Of a DNA stretch of 64,000 nt, positions 52,621 to 62,241 are shown in pieces. The notes beneath the pieces were generated by a model. It was given only the letters and a program-made list of their open reading frames with translations. It was not told where the DNA came from and ran no database searches. The stretch lies in assembly GCF_001684975.1 (NCBI RefSeq), contig NZ_MAYH01000012.1:558001-622000 (forward strand), written 5' to 3'. Source of the stretch: Chryseobacterium artocarpi. Its GTDB lineage: Bacteria > Bacteroidota > Bacteroidia > Flavobacteriales > Weeksellaceae. The translations under genes were made by a program, and so were the position numbers. How positions within the stretch are numbered: the stretch's first letter is position 1; each line of letters begins with the position of its first letter.

Positions 52621-52782
52621 ATTGTGAGCTCCGTAGGAGCGACCTGATAATAGCCAAGGGTGATACCTATGTAAAATAAAGAACATAACAATTGTGAGCC
52701 CTGTAAGGGCGACCTATTAATAACCAAGGGTGCAACCCTTGGGATATAAAAAGAAAAGCCTCTTGGAGGCACTTGTTAAAAA
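52621..52782 (+). repeat. Two full and one partial copy of the two-hairpin repeat (pyrB-carA spacer, copies C, D, E)
   Basis: Copy C (52621-52671): ATTGTGA then stem GCTCC-GTA-GGAGC, GACCTGATAATAG, CCAAGGGT. Copy D (52691-52743): ATTGTGA then GCCCT-GTA-AGGGC, GACCTATTAATAA, CCAAGGGT-GCA-ACCCTTGG. Partial E (52758-52782): GCCTC-TTG-GAGGC then ACTTGTTAA. Stem bases change together between copies. All lie in the transcribed direction. Confidence 0.85.
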
Positions 52783-52805
52783 AATAGAAAATCTAAATAG
52801 AAAAA

Positions 52806-53879
52806 ATGAAGAAAAAATTAATACTGGAGTCCGGTGAAGTGTTTCATGGAGAAGGTTTCGGAGCAGAATTGGAAACTGCAGGTGAAGTAGTTTTCAATAC
52901 CGGAATGACAGGGTATCAGGAATTGATCTCTGACCCATCATATTGCGGTCAGATAGTTTGTATGACCTATCCGCTTATCGGGAATTATGGTATTAACCGT
53001 GATGATTATGAAAGTATTGAGCCGGCAATTAAAGGGCTTATCGTAAAAGAACTTTGCGATCTTCCTTCTAACTTCCGTACTCAGATTACTTTAGATGAAT
53101 TATTTAAGAAGAAAAACCTTTCAGGAATTTCAGGAATTGATACAAGAAGACTGACAAGAATTCTTCGTAACTCCGGAGTAGTGAAAGGAAAAATTGTGAA
53201 TGCTGATGCTGATGGAGCGGCAGTTGCAACAGAATTGAAAGAAACAAACTTCCCAACTAATCAGGTGGAAGAAGTTTCTACAAAAACACCTTATGCAAAT
53301 CCAAACAGAGGCTTCAAAGTAGTATTGGTAGACTTCGGAGCAAAACTAGGAATCATCAGAGAATTATCTCAAAGAAACTGTGACATCATCGTAGTTTCTC
53401 AGGATACCACTGCAGAAGAAATCTTATTGATGAATCCAGACGGAATCATGCTTTCAAACGGTCCTGGTGACCCGGAAGATGTACCACACGCTCTAGATAT
53501 GATCCGTGGATTGCTTGGAAAAGTTCCAATCTTCGGAATCTGTTTAGGACATCAGTTAATCGGTCTTGCTTGTGGAGCAAAAACGTTTAAGCTTAAGTTC
53601 GGGCACAGAGGAGGAAACCACCCTGTATTGGATTTAGCGAAAAATACAGTAGCTATTACTTCTCAGAACCATGGATATGCAGTAGATCAGGAAAGTTTAA
53701 AAGGAACAGACCTTATCGAAACACACATCGCATTGAACGACAGAACAAACGAAGGTTTAAAACACAAAATTCACCCTTGTTTCTCAGTTCAGTATCACCC
53801 GGAAGCAAGCCCTGGTCCAGAAGATGCAAACTACTTATTTGATGAGTTTATCCAAATGATGGAAGACTTTAAGAAATAA
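52806..53879 (+). CDS. carA: Carbamoyl-phosphate synthase small subunit
   Basis: 357 residues. N-terminal CPSase domain (LESGEVFHGEGFGAE, FNTGMTGYQELISDPSY) and class I glutaminase domain from about residue 175. The catalytic triad is visible: Cys in IFGICLGHQLIGLACG, and His and Glu in SVQYHPEASPGPEDA. It makes ammonia for CarB; the product feeds both PyrB and ArgF', whose genes are on either side here. Confidence 0.96.
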   Translation: MKKKLILESGEVFHGEGFGAELETAGEVVFNTGMTGYQELISDPSYCGQIVCMTYPLIGNYGINRDDYESIEPAIKGLIVKELCDLPSNFRTQITLDELFKKKNLSGISGIDTRRLTRILRNSGVVKGKIVNADADGAAVATELKETNFPTNQVEEVSTKTPYANPNRGFKVVLVDFGAKLGIIRELSQRNCDIIVVSQDTTAEEILLMNPDGIMLSNGPGDPEDVPHALDMIRGLLGKVPIFGICLGHQLIGLACGAKTFKLKFGHRGGNHPVLDLAKNTVAITSQNHGYAVDQESLKGTDLIETHIALNDRTNEGLKHKIHPCFSVQYHPEASPGPEDANYLFDEFIQMMEDFKK

Positions 53880-53881
53880 AA

Positions 53882-53913
53882 AGACTTCAGATATTAGACA
53901 TCAGATAACAGAC
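53882..53913 (+). repeat. Left imperfect inverted repeat flanking the four-helix-bundle gene
   Basis: The reverse complement reads GTCTGTTATCTGATGTCTAA and on to ATCT. It matches the right flank at 54289-54313 at about 20 of 25 positions. Confidence 0.7.
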
Positions 53914-53919
53914 TTTATC

Positions 53920-54273
53920 ATGCATAATTTTGAAAAACTAGTTTTTTGGCAGAAATCAATAGAACTTGCAAAAAAGATTTATGTCATTTGTGTGGAGTTA
54001 CCTAAAGATGAAAAGTTTGGTTTGATTTCTCAAATTAAACGCTCTGTAATCTCTATTCCTTCAAATATAGCGGAAGGAGCGGGGAGAAATAATGATAGAG
54101 AATTTTATCATTTTCTTGGAATAGCAAATGCATCCTCTTTTGAACTACAGACACAGTTAATTTTAACTAGAGAATTGAATTTACTTGATGCAGAAAAAGT
54201 AGATAGTTTAATAGCAAATCTGAATGAAATTCAAAGAATGATTTATACATTCAAATCTAATTTAAAAAAGTAA
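53920..54273 (+). CDS. Four-helix-bundle protein (S23/IVP-like) inserted between carA and carB
   Basis: 117 residues. Family marks: an N-terminal FEKLVFWQKSIELAKKIY, the central SIPSNIAEGAGRNNDREFYHF and a C-terminal helix pair. This family is the one coded in intervening sequences of 23S rRNA genes and as scattered single genes in Bacteroidota; related Avd proteins work with diversity-generating reverse transcriptases, but no RT is here. It probably binds nucleic acid or protein as a pentamer; role unknown. It has no link to carbamoyl phosphate and appears to have entered the carA-carB spacer together with its flanking repeats. Confidence 0.92.
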   Translation: MHNFEKLVFWQKSIELAKKIYVICVELPKDEKFGLISQIKRSVISIPSNIAEGAGRNNDREFYHFLGIANASSFELQTQLILTRELNLLDAEKVDSLIANLNEIQRMIYTFKSNLKK

Positions 54274-54288
54274 AACATCCTGTTGGAA

Positions 54289-54313
54289 GTCTGAAATCTG
54301 ACATCTAACATCT
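54289..54313 (+). repeat. Right imperfect inverted repeat flanking the four-helix-bundle gene
   Basis: GTCTGAAATCTGACATCTAA then CATCT: inverted partner of 53882-53913, with the shared skeleton GTCTGnnATCTGAnnTCTAAnATCT. It ends 19 bp before carB. Confidence 0.7.
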
Positions 54314-54332
54314 TGTATCTAAAAAAAGAAAA

Positions 54333-57300
54333 ATGGCAAAACGTACAGATATAAAAACAATTTTAGTAATCGGTTCAGGACCTATCATTATCGGGCAGGC
54401 AGCTGAATTTGATTACGCAGGAACGCAGGCTTGTCTGTCTTTGAAAGAAGAAGGCTACAAAGTAATTTTGATCAACTCAAACCCTGCAACAATCATGACA
54501 GATGTGGAAATCGCTGATAAAGTATACATCGAACCGATTTCATTACAGTTTGTAAGCCACATCATCAGAAAAGAACGTCCGGATGCATTATTACCAACTC
54601 TTGGAGGACAAACTGGTCTTAACATGGCGGTAGAGCTTGAAAAATCAGGAATTCTTGAAGAATGCAAAGTGGAAGTATTGGGAACTAAACTTTCTGCGAT
54701 CAACAGAGCAGAAGACAGAGATCTTTTCCGTGAATTGATGAGAGAATTAAATGAGCCGGTTCCGGAATCTGATATTGTAAATACAGTAGAAGGAGCATTG
54801 GCTTTTGCTGACGAAATTGGTTATCCTGTAATTGTTCGTCCTGCCTTTACCATGGGAGGAACAGGTGGAGGTATCGCTTCCACTGAGGCAGAATTGAAAG
54901 AGATTGCTGAGCTAGGTTTGAAACACAGCCCGGTTACACAGTGTCTTATCGAGAAATCAATTGCCGGTTTCAAAGAAATTGAATACGAAGTAATGCGTGA
55001 TGCAAACGACAATGCCATTGTGGTTTGTAACATGGAAAATATCGACCCGGTTGGAGTTCACACAGGAGACTCAATCGTAGTTGCACCTTCTCAGACGCTT
55101 TCAGACAGAGAGTACCAGTTATTGAGAAACGCTTCTTTAAAAATTATCAGAGCATTAGGAATTGAAGGTGGATGTAACGTACAGTTAGCATTAGATCCAT
55201 ATTCATTCGATTACTATATCATCGAGGTAAACCCTAGAGTATCCCGTTCATCAGCGTTAGCAAGTAAGGCAACAGGATATCCGATTGCAAAGATCGCTGC
55301 AAAAATCGCAGTAGGATTAACATTAGATGAAATCATGAATCCGGTAACAGGAAAAACATACGCATGTTTCGAGCCTGCTCTGGATTATGTGGTGACTAAA
55401 TTCCCAAGATTCCCATTCGATAAATTCGAAACTGCAGACAGAAGACTTTCTACTCAGATGAAAGCAACCGGAGAAGTAATGGCAATCGGAAGAAACCTTG
55501 AGGAGTCTTTACAGAAAGCAATTCGTTCCTTAGAAACAGGAATCAAGCACTTAGGATTAAAAACAAAACAAGCTCAGGCGCTTACTGCTGAAGAAATCGA
55601 AAGAAGAATCAGAGTGTGTGATGACGAAAGATTATTCATCATCGGAGACGCTTTAAGAAGAGGATACGATTGGGAACAGATTGTAGAATGGAGCAAAATT
55701 GATAAATTCTTCATCTGGAAACTTAAAAAATTAGCTGACTTCGAAAAAGTAATCGCGGCTAACAAATTTGACAAAGAAACATTAGTCGAAGCTAAGAGAT
55801 TAGGTTTTGCAGATATTAATATCGCAGTTCTTTGGGATGTAAAAGAACGTGAAGTTTTCAATTTCAGAAAAGAAAACGGAGTGATGCCGGTTTACAAAAT
55901 GGTAGATACTTGTGCTGCTGAATTTGAAAGTGAAACGCCATACTTCTACGGAACTTACGAAGAAGAAAACGAAAGCGTAGTTTCTGATAAAGAAAAGATC
56001 ATCGTTCTAGGTTCAGGACCTATCAGAATCGGACAGGGAGTCGAATTCGACTATGCAACAGTACACTCAGTTTGGGCAATCAAAGAAATGGGGTATGAAG
56101 CGATCATCATCAACAACAACCCGGAAACAGTTTCTACAGACTTCTCAATCTCCGATAAATTATACTTCGAACCACTAACGGAAGAAGATGTAATGAACAT
56201 TATCGAGCTTGAAAAACCTAAAGGAGTAGTCGTACAGTTCGGAGGGCAAACAGCCATCAACCTTGCAGATAAATTAGCTTCTCACGGAGTACAGATTTTA
56301 GGAACTTCCCTTGAAGATCTTGACAGAGCAGAAAACAGAGATAAATTCGAGAAAGCTTTACAGGAAATGGGAATTCCTCAACCAAAAGGAAGAACTTCCA
56401 CTTCAAAAGAAGAGGCAATCAAAATTGCTAATGAAATCGGTTACCCGGTATTAGTACGTCCGAGTTACGTTCTGGGAGGTAGAGCAATGGAAATTGTATA
56501 CGCAGAAGCAGAATTGGCGCACTATATGGAGCATGCAGTAGATGCAAGCCCTGAGCACCCTGTTTTAGTAGACAAATACATGGTTGGAAAAGAAATCGAA
56601 GTAGATGCGATCTGCGACGGTGAAACAGTAGTGATTCCAGGGATTATGGAGCACATCGAAAGAGCAGGAGTTCACTCCGGAGACTCTATCGCAGTATATC
56701 CGCCACAAAATATCTCTCAGAGTGAAATCGATATTTTAGTAGACTACACAAAGAGATTGGCAAAAGGACTGAATGTAATCGGATTAATGAACATCCAGTA
56801 CGTTCTTTTTGAAGGAAATGTATATGTAATCGAGGTAAACCCACGTTCTTCAAGAACAGTTCCTTTCTTATCTAAAATCACTGAAGTTCCAATGGCTAAC
56901 CTTGCTACAAAAGCAATCTTAGGACAAAAACTGAAAGACCTTGGATATGAAAACGGATTAGTTCCAAACAAAGAAGGAGTATTTGTAAAAGTACCAGTAT
57001 TCTCTTTCTCAAAACTGACAAAAGTTGACATCTCTCTAGGACCTGAAATGAAGTCTACAGGAGAAGTAATGGGGAAAGATACCACTCTTGAAAAAGCACT
57101 TTACAAAGGATTAGTTGCAGCAGGAAGAAAAGTTCCAATGCACGGTTCTATCTTATTCACAGTAGCAGATAAGCACAAAGAAGAAGCAGCTGATCTTGCA
57201 GCAAGATTCCATGAAGTAGGTTTCAGAATCTGGGCTACAGAAGGTACAGCGAAATTCTTCGAACAAAAAGGAATTCCTTGCAAAATAGGATACAAAATAG

Positions 57301-57515
57301 GAGAAGAAAGTGTAAACCTTATCGACCTGATCCAGAAAGGAAAAGTTCAGTATGTAGTAAACACAACTACAAAAGGTAAACAAGCAGAAAGAGACGGATT
57401 CCAGATCAGAAGAATGAGTGTGGAAAACGGAGTTCCTTGTTTAACTTCAATGGATACAGTAGAAGCCATTCTAAAAGTAATCGAAAGCATGAGCTTCAAA
57501 ATGGAGATAATGTAA
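54333..57515 (+). CDS. carB: Carbamoyl-phosphate synthase large subunit
   Basis: 1060 residues with two tandem ATP-grasp halves. Each half opens with a matching motif ([20 protein letters not shown] at about residue 11; [20 protein letters not shown] at about 562) and has its own ATP-grasp core ([29 protein letters not shown]) and metal site ([40 protein letters not shown]). The last 130 residues are the MGS-like allosteric domain, where UMP and ornithine act in E. coli. Provides carbamoyl phosphate for both arginine and pyrimidines. Confidence 0.97.
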   Translation: MAKRTDIKTILVIGSGPIIIGQAAEFDYAGTQACLSLKEEGYKVILINSNPATIMTDVEIADKVYIEPISLQFVSHIIRKERPDALLPTLGGQTGLNMAVELEKSGILEECKVEVLGTKLSAINRAEDRDLFRELMRELNEPVPESDIVNTVEGALAFADEIGYPVIVRPAFTMGGTGGGIASTEAELKEIAELGLKHSPVTQCLIEKSIAGFKEIEYEVMRDANDNAIVVCNMENIDPVGVHTGDSIVVAPSQTLSDREYQLLRNASLKIIRALGIEGGCNVQLALDPYSFDYYIIEVNPRVSRSSALASKATGYPIAKIAAKIAVGLTLDEIMNPVTGKTYACFEPALDYVVTKFPRFPFDKFETADRRLSTQMKATGEVMAIGRNLEESLQKAIRSLETGIKHLGLKTKQAQALTAEEIERRIRVCDDERLFIIGDALRRGYDWEQIVEWSKIDKFFIWKLKKLADFEKVIAANKFDKETLVEAKRLGFADINIAVLWDVKEREVFNFRKENGVMPVYKMVDTCAAEFESETPYFYGTYEEENESVVSDKEKIIVLGSGPIRIGQGVEFDYATVHSVWAIKEMGYEAIIINNNPETVSTDFSISDKLYFEPLTEEDVMNIIELEKPKGVVVQFGGQTAINLADKLASHGVQILGTSLEDLDRAENRDKFEKALQEMGIPQPKGRTSTSKEEAIKIANEIGYPVLVRPSYVLGGRAMEIVYAEAELAHYMEHAVDASPEHPVLVDKYMVGKEIEVDAICDGETVVIPGIMEHIERAGVHSGDSIAVYPPQNISQSEIDILVDYTKRLAKGLNVIGLMNIQYVLFEGNVYVIEVNPRSSRTVPFLSKITEVPMANLATKAILGQKLKDLGYENGLVPNKEGVFVKVPVFSFSKLTKVDISLGPEMKSTGEVMGKDTTLEKALYKGLVAAGRKVPMHGSILFTVADKHKEEAADLAARFHEVGFRIWATEGTAKFFEQKGIPCKIGYKIGEESVNLIDLIQKGKVQYVVNTTTKGKQAERDGFQIRRMSVENGVPCLTSMDTVEAILKVIESMSFKMEIM

Positions 57516-57534
57516 TTTCGAAACATAAATATTT

Positions 57535-57567
57535 AAATCCCGTAAGTTTTCTTGCGGGATTTTTTTA
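57535..57567 (+). terminator. Rho-independent terminator after carB
   Basis: Stem AAATCCCGTAAG / CTTGCGGGATTT with a TTTT loop, one G:T pair and a T run. 19 bp past the stop. Confidence 0.9.
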
Positions 57568-57632
57568 TTGGAAAAATTCATCAATTAAACTAATCTGTTT
57601 ATTTTTACAAAAACCATCTAAACTTCAGTAGA

Positions 57633-58076
57633 ATGAGTATAAAGTCAATTACGATAATATTCTTAAGTTTTATTCTTGTAACGGTTCTTTCAGCGTGTTC
57701 TTATTTGACTGAATTTTATATTCAAAACCACACCGGAAGCAAAAAAATAATAAAGATCAATTATAATTATTCAATCTCAAAATCAATTAATAAAGATCCT
57801 GATAACTTTGGATTTAATTATGAAAACGGAATATTATCTCCACGAGCTTTTCGAAAAGTCAAGAATCTGAAGTCGCTTGAAAAGATAGAAGTGAAAGATT
57901 CTGCTATTGTTCTGGAAATTCAGCCAAATTCAACCACAAGAATTGCTAAAAGCCATAACGGAAGATGGAGGTATATGATAAAAAGTATTGAGGTTGATGG
58001 AAAGTTTTTTAGTCCTACAGAATTGCAGAAGAAAACTAAGTTTATTAGTAATGATTATGTTTATAAAATTGAATAA
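57633..58076 (+). CDS. Small lipoprotein of unknown function
   Basis: 147 residues. Lipoprotein signal at 1-22 with lipobox LSAC. The mature part begins YLTEFYIQNHTGSKKIIKIN and is mostly beta in pattern, with ATTRIAKSHN-like charged stretches (NSTTRIAKSHNGRWRYMIK) and a final SNDYVYKIE. No family recognised. First of three unknown genes between carB and the siderophore receptor. Confidence 0.75.
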   Translation: MSIKSITIIFLSFILVTVLSACSYLTEFYIQNHTGSKKIIKINYNYSISKSINKDPDNFGFNYENGILSPRAFRKVKNLKSLEKIEVKDSAIVLEIQPNSTTRIAKSHNGRWRYMIKSIEVDGKFFSPTELQKKTKFISNDYVYKIE

Positions 58077-58088
58077 GATGGATATATC

Positions 58089-58121
58089 AAACCTCATAGG
58101 TTTTAAAAACCTATAAGGTTT
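58089..58121 (+). repeat. Intergenic palindrome AAACCTcATAGGTTTT
   Basis: Arms AAACCTCATAGGTTTT (58089-58104) and AAAACCTATAAGGTTT (58106-58121) pair over 16 bp with one mismatch. Each arm is itself nearly palindromic. Confidence 0.7.
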
Positions 58122-58163
58122 AGAACCTTAGAATCAAATTATTATCAAAAACAGCCAGCCTAA

Positions 58164-59000
58164 ATGGACAAAAAAGCAATACAAATTTTACTCAAAACTA
58201 TAAAAACCTCTCAGAATGAAAGCTTAAGAGATTGGTTTTATTGGGATTCTTATATGAAGTATATTACAAAAGAGGATTTTGAATATGCCAAGAAGAATTC
58301 TGTAATGTACGATCAGGAAAATATAAGCCATGATGAAATTGGGAGAAGAATAAAAACAGCAGTTGCCAAAATTGAAAAAGAAGAAGTTGTAGATGCCTTT
58401 CTTTATAGCTTAAGTACAAGACAATTGGAGTATCGTTCTTTTTTATCAAGTTACTGCATCGGAAAATCATTGGTAGAACATAGTTTTACGCCAAGTCCGG
58501 AGCCTAATGAGGGGATTTGTGCCATTTGTGAACTTAATACTTATGAATTTGAAGATCCTATTGAGTTTAACACCATCAATTATTTCAAATATAAACATGG
58601 GGCTTGCTTTGATAGCTTAATCCAGGTCTTATTTGATTTGGAACAATTCCCGAAACTTCCTGTCGTCAAACCTGTTGAGAATGACTATAAAATACTAACG
58701 GATTTGAAAAAAATAATTGAAGAATCTGAACCTGATGACAGAATTTCTCAACTCAAGAAGAATATTTCTAAAACATTCAAATCAAACGAAGGAGAACGAT
58801 TAGGTGTCTTGGAAATTTTAGGAGTAATTGGCATTTTACATGATGACATACACTTTGGATATGACAAAAAATTCGTTACTTATCCCGAGAGAGAACACAG
58901 ACCTATCAGAAATGATGATGTAGGCTATCCTGCACGATGGTGGCAGGGAAAATTCGGAATTGATCATGAAAAATGGGAATATTGGTTTGGAAGAAAATAA
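58164..59000 (+). CDS. Cytoplasmic protein of unknown function with a Cys pair
   Basis: 278 residues, no signal, no membrane helix. The N-terminal 110 residues are helical and charged (YWDSYMKYITKEDFEYAKKN). GICAICELNTYEFEDP (about 117-132) has a CxxC that could be half a metal site; YKHGACFDSL adds another Cys. The C-terminal 60 residues are aromatic (DDVGYPARWWQGKFGIDHEK WEYWF). It looks like the standalone, immunity-like or housekeeping unknowns common in Bacteroidota. No named family. Confidence 0.78.
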   Translation: MDKKAIQILLKTIKTSQNESLRDWFYWDSYMKYITKEDFEYAKKNSVMYDQENISHDEIGRRIKTAVAKIEKEEVVDAFLYSLSTRQLEYRSFLSSYCIGKSLVEHSFTPSPEPNEGICAICELNTYEFEDPIEFNTINYFKYKHGACFDSLIQVLFDLEQFPKLPVVKPVENDYKILTDLKKIIEESEPDDRISQLKKNISKTFKSNEGERLGVLEILGVIGILHDDIHFGYDKKFVTYPEREHRPIRNDDVGYPARWWQGKFGIDHEKWEYWFGRK

Positions 59001-59116
59001 TGCGTTTATTTTTCTTGTTGATTTATCTAAGAGATTGTAAATTAGGGGGTCATAAAATATAAATTATCCAATACTATTAAAAAAACGGATCAAACTTCAC
59101 CAAATTCAAAATAATC

Positions 59117-59611
59117 ATGGCAGAATACCAAGCAAAATCCAGCAATTCTTTATCATTTGAAATAACAAAAGAAGATCAGCTAACAGGAAAAATTACCTAC
59201 AGCAGCTGGTTTAAGTTCAATGCTGTGATTGAAATGGCACATCATAAAAATTATCAGATAGAGCCTAAGGGATTTTGGGGAACAACCATTGAATTAAAAG
59301 ACGGAGACAGAGTTCTTTTGAAATTCAGGATGAACTGGAATGGTGAAATCATTGTGCAGACCTATTTTGATGGAATAAAAGACAGCTTTGTATTCAAGCA
59401 CAGAGGTATTTTTAAGGACTCTTTTGTACTCACAGATAAAATTGGAACCGAACTTTTAGTCATGAAACCCCATTTCAAATGGAATTCGCTAAACTATGAA
59501 TATCAGATAACTACCTCTGAAAACTTTGAAGATTATAACAGTAAAGAATTACTTTTACTAACGTCATTACACTGTGCCAATTACTATATGTCTACAATGG
59601 TGGTTGTATAG
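59117..59611 (+). CDS. Soluble beta-rich protein of unknown function
   Basis: 164 residues, no signal peptide. A row of short strands with repeated YxxK and FxFK patterns (GTTIELKDGDRVLLKFRMNW, GIFKDSFVLTDKIGTELLVM KPHF) gives a fold reminiscent of LURP1/Tubby-like single barrels, but this is only an impression. The last 25 residues are hydrophobic (LLLLTSLHCANYYMSTMVVV), perhaps a central helix. Followed by strong hairpins at 59686-59738. Confidence 0.75.
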   Translation: MAEYQAKSSNSLSFEITKEDQLTGKITYSSWFKFNAVIEMAHHKNYQIEPKGFWGTTIELKDGDRVLLKFRMNWNGEIIVQTYFDGIKDSFVFKHRGIFKDSFVLTDKIGTELLVMKPHFKWNSLNYEYQITTSENFEDYNSKELLLLTSLHCANYYMSTMVVV

Positions 59612-59685
59612 AAAATAGAACTAAATTTTATCAAAAATATAAAACGTAGAGCTAAAATAAGACGTTGAAATATCATACATAATTG

Positions 59686-59738
59686 AAATAAAGGGTTTGT
59701 GAACTTTCATAAGCCCTTTATTTATGGGCTTTTTTTTA
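59686..59738 (+). terminator. Terminator with a competing upstream hairpin
   Basis: Terminator hairpin AAGCCC-TTTATTTAT-GGGCTT (59711-59731) with a following T run. An alternative, longer stem pairs AAATAAAGGGTTTGTG (from 59686) with the bases to 59723, with two G:U pairs. The two stems share 59711-59716 and exclude each other. Confidence 0.7.
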
Positions 59739-59791
59739 GCAAGATTTTATGATTTGTATCATATTTTTATTTAGAATCGATAAAAATAAAG

Positions 59792-59799
59792 TAATTTTG
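59792..59799 (+). promoter_or_regulatory. -7 box of the siderophore receptor
   Basis: TAATTTTG fits TAnnTTTG and ends 23 bp before the ATG. Upstream, TTATTT and AAATAA (within about 59768-59790) flank a short AT-rich palindrome that could be a Fur site; weak evidence. Confidence 0.5.
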
Positions 59800-59822
59800 C
59801 GACACTAAGCTTAATTATAAAA

Positions 59823-61997
59823 ATGAAAAAAACGATTATTTCTGCATCTTTTTTAGCAGTGACCATGTTGAGTGCACAACAAAGTGACACCCTCAAAGTA
59901 GCCGAGATCCAATCCGTATCCCTGCAAGGAACTCACAATTACAGAACCAAAAAATCTGAATCAGTGGCAAGGCTTCCACTGGAAAATCTTGAAAATCCAA
60001 CCGTTTACAACCTTGTTCCCAAAGAAATCATCAGTGAAATGGGAGCTATTGATTTTAATACAGCAATGGCTTCGGCGCCAGGAGTTGTAGTAAACAACAG
60101 TGTAAACGATAGCGGAAACGATATTTTCCTGAGAGGATTCAGTTCCAATGCAAGCTTTAGAAATGGATTGACTCAAAATCCAAGAGTACAGTCGGAAATA
60201 GCTAATATTGAAAGAGTAGAAGTAATCAAAGGACCATCTGGAACATTGTTTGGAGGAACCCTGGCAAACTATGGTGGAGTGGTGAATGTAATCACCAAAA
60301 AACCACAGGAAAACTTCGGTGGAATTATCAATTATACCACCGGAAGCTGGGGAATGAGCAGAATTACAGCCGATGTGAATACCCCTTTAAATAAAGAAAA
60401 GACAGCATTGGCAAGATTTAATGTAGCTGCTTATTCTCAGGACTCATTTCAGGATGCAGGATATAGCAAAGGTCTGTTCTTTTCAGGAAGTATTTTGTAT
60501 AAAGTAAGTGATAAAACGACAGTAACATTAGACACAGAATTCCATGCTCCGGAGAAAACATTGAATGCTTATGTAAGAAAGTCTGATAACCTGACTTTCC
60601 ATTCTATGAAAGATCTTTCAGCCATTCACGGCAGGTCATTTACAAGTAATGATATCGGTTCCAAAAGAACAAATTTTGTAACCATGGCGGAAGTTACCCA
60701 TAAATTTAATGATCAATGGACTTCCAGAACATCTTACCAAAGAGGTGAAGCCAATGAGAATGAATCTATATTCCTTGTTTTAACATATCTGGATAATAAT
60801 ACGGTGAGTAGAGGAATTCGTCCGTTTGATAGTTATAAAATTACCACAGACAATATTCAGCAGAATTTTATTGGCGACTTTAAAATAGGGAAATTGAGAA
60901 ACCGTTTGGTTGTAGGATTAGATTACTATCAGCAGACTGCTAAAAATCAGTATGGAATGTTTAAAACATCAAAAGAAGATACAAAAGGCTCTGCATTTGC
61001 ACCATATGATATCATTAAGCTGGATGAATTTTCAGCATGGCAGCCTATCTCCAGAAGCATGGTGGAAAATCTGGAAAGAATCCCGAATAATCCCAATAGT
61101 AATGTAAAACCAACGAACTTTGATGTTACACAATCCAGAACATTCAGTGTGTATGCATCAGATGTGCTTAATATTACGGATAACCTATTAGTAATGGCAA
61201 GTTTAAGAATGGATCACTATAAAAATGACAATATTGTAACCAATGGTGTAGTAGGAAAAGGTGAATATTCCCAAACTCAGTTTGCCCCAAAGTTCGGATT
61301 AGTCTATGAGATTGTTAAAAATCAGGTTTCATTCTTTGCCAATTATGTCAATGGTTTCAAGAATGTAGCGCCAACAAGAGATCCTAGAGATAAGAATGGA
61401 AATACTTTTATTGAATATAAACCTGAACAAGGAAATCAGTTTGAAGCAGGGTTTAAACTAGATTTACTGAATAAAAAGCTATTAACTACAGTAAGTTATT
61501 ACAATATGAAAATTAAAAACCGTTTAGTTGCTGACCCGTCAGGAATTACCGGACTTTATATTCAGGATGGAAATATTAAAAATCAAGGTTTTGAGATTGA
61601 TATTGTTGCAAACCCAGTTAAAGGTTGGAATATAGTTGCCGGATACGGTTATAATGACAATAAATTTGATGATAGAAGTATAGATGCAGGAAAAAGAAGC
61701 GCCTGGACTCCAAAACATGTGGCAAATTTCTGGACAAGTTATAAGATCATGAATGGAACTTATGAAGGAATTGGTTTCGGAGCTGGATTCAATTTTGTGG
61801 ATAAAGCATATATCAATATTGTCAATCATTTCTTAGCACCTGCCTATACATCTGTAGGAGCTACCATTTTCTACGATAAGAAAAAATACAGAATAGGTCT
61901 GAAAATGAATAATGCTTTGAATCAAACGTACTGGAACTTCTATGGGCAGCCACAGAAACCAAGAGAAATTCTGGCAAATTTTGCATTTAAATTCTAA
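59823..61997 (+). CDS. TonB-dependent siderophore receptor
   Basis: 724 residues. Signal peptide at 1-18. Residues about 45-180 form the plug (IFLRGFSSNASFRNG, IERVEVIKGPSGTLFGG, YGGVVNVITKKP), a pattern typical of siderophore receptors such as FoxA/FpvA. The barrel follows, with the C-terminal NALNQTYWNFYGQPQKPREI and final FAFKF (aromatic terminal residue). There is no CarboxypepD_reg domain. It imports a ferric siderophore across the outer membrane. Next genes (PepSY protein, esterase) are the usual partners for iron release. Confidence 0.92.
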   Translation: MKKTIISASFLAVTMLSAQQSDTLKVAEIQSVSLQGTHNYRTKKSESVARLPLENLENPTVYNLVPKEIISEMGAIDFNTAMASAPGVVVNNSVNDSGNDIFLRGFSSNASFRNGLTQNPRVQSEIANIERVEVIKGPSGTLFGGTLANYGGVVNVITKKPQENFGGIINYTTGSWGMSRITADVNTPLNKEKTALARFNVAAYSQDSFQDAGYSKGLFFSGSILYKVSDKTTVTLDTEFHAPEKTLNAYVRKSDNLTFHSMKDLSAIHGRSFTSNDIGSKRTNFVTMAEVTHKFNDQWTSRTSYQRGEANENESIFLVLTYLDNNTVSRGIRPFDSYKITTDNIQQNFIGDFKIGKLRNRLVVGLDYYQQTAKNQYGMFKTSKEDTKGSAFAPYDIIKLDEFSAWQPISRSMVENLERIPNNPNSNVKPTNFDVTQSRTFSVYASDVLNITDNLLVMASLRMDHYKNDNIVTNGVVGKGEYSQTQFAPKFGLVYEIVKNQVSFFANYVNGFKNVAPTRDPRDKNGNTFIEYKPEQGNQFEAGFKLDLLNKKLLTTVSYYNMKIKNRLVADPSGITGLYIQDGNIKNQGFEIDIVANPVKGWNIVAGYGYNDNKFDDRSIDAGKRSAWTPKHVANFWTSYKIMNGTYEGIGFGAGFNFVDKAYINIVNHFLAPAYTSVGATIFYDKKKYRIGLKMNNALNQTYWNFYGQPQKPREILANFAFKF

Positions 61998-62069
61998 TAA
62001 AATAAAAAACAAAAATAAGCTGTTGGAAAACATAAAGACAGAGAATATAATGTAACATGCTATTTTTTG

Positions 62070-62106
62070 CCACGAATTCACGAATTATTTATTAGTGCAT
62101 TCGTGG
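62070..62106 (+). repeat. Intergenic palindromic repeat, family CCACnAATtCACGAAT (copy 2)
   Basis: Arms CCACGAATTCACGAAT (62070-62085) and ATTAGTGCATTCGTGG (62091-62106). See copy 1 at 8081-8121; paired changes keep the outer stem. Confidence 0.7.
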
Positions 62107-62241
62107 CTATATAATATAATCTCCCACATATTAAGCAGATAACTACTGAAAATCTTTGATTTTCTAGCGCCTTAAAAACAGCATGTTGTTTCATTTATTC
62201 GCGCCTTCCAACAATCATAAAAGCAATCTTCAGATTCAGAT

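Noticed and set aside
54333-57515. Plus- and minus-strand frames inside carB
   Set aside because: All overlap the strongly conserved carB frame and show shadow-type composition.
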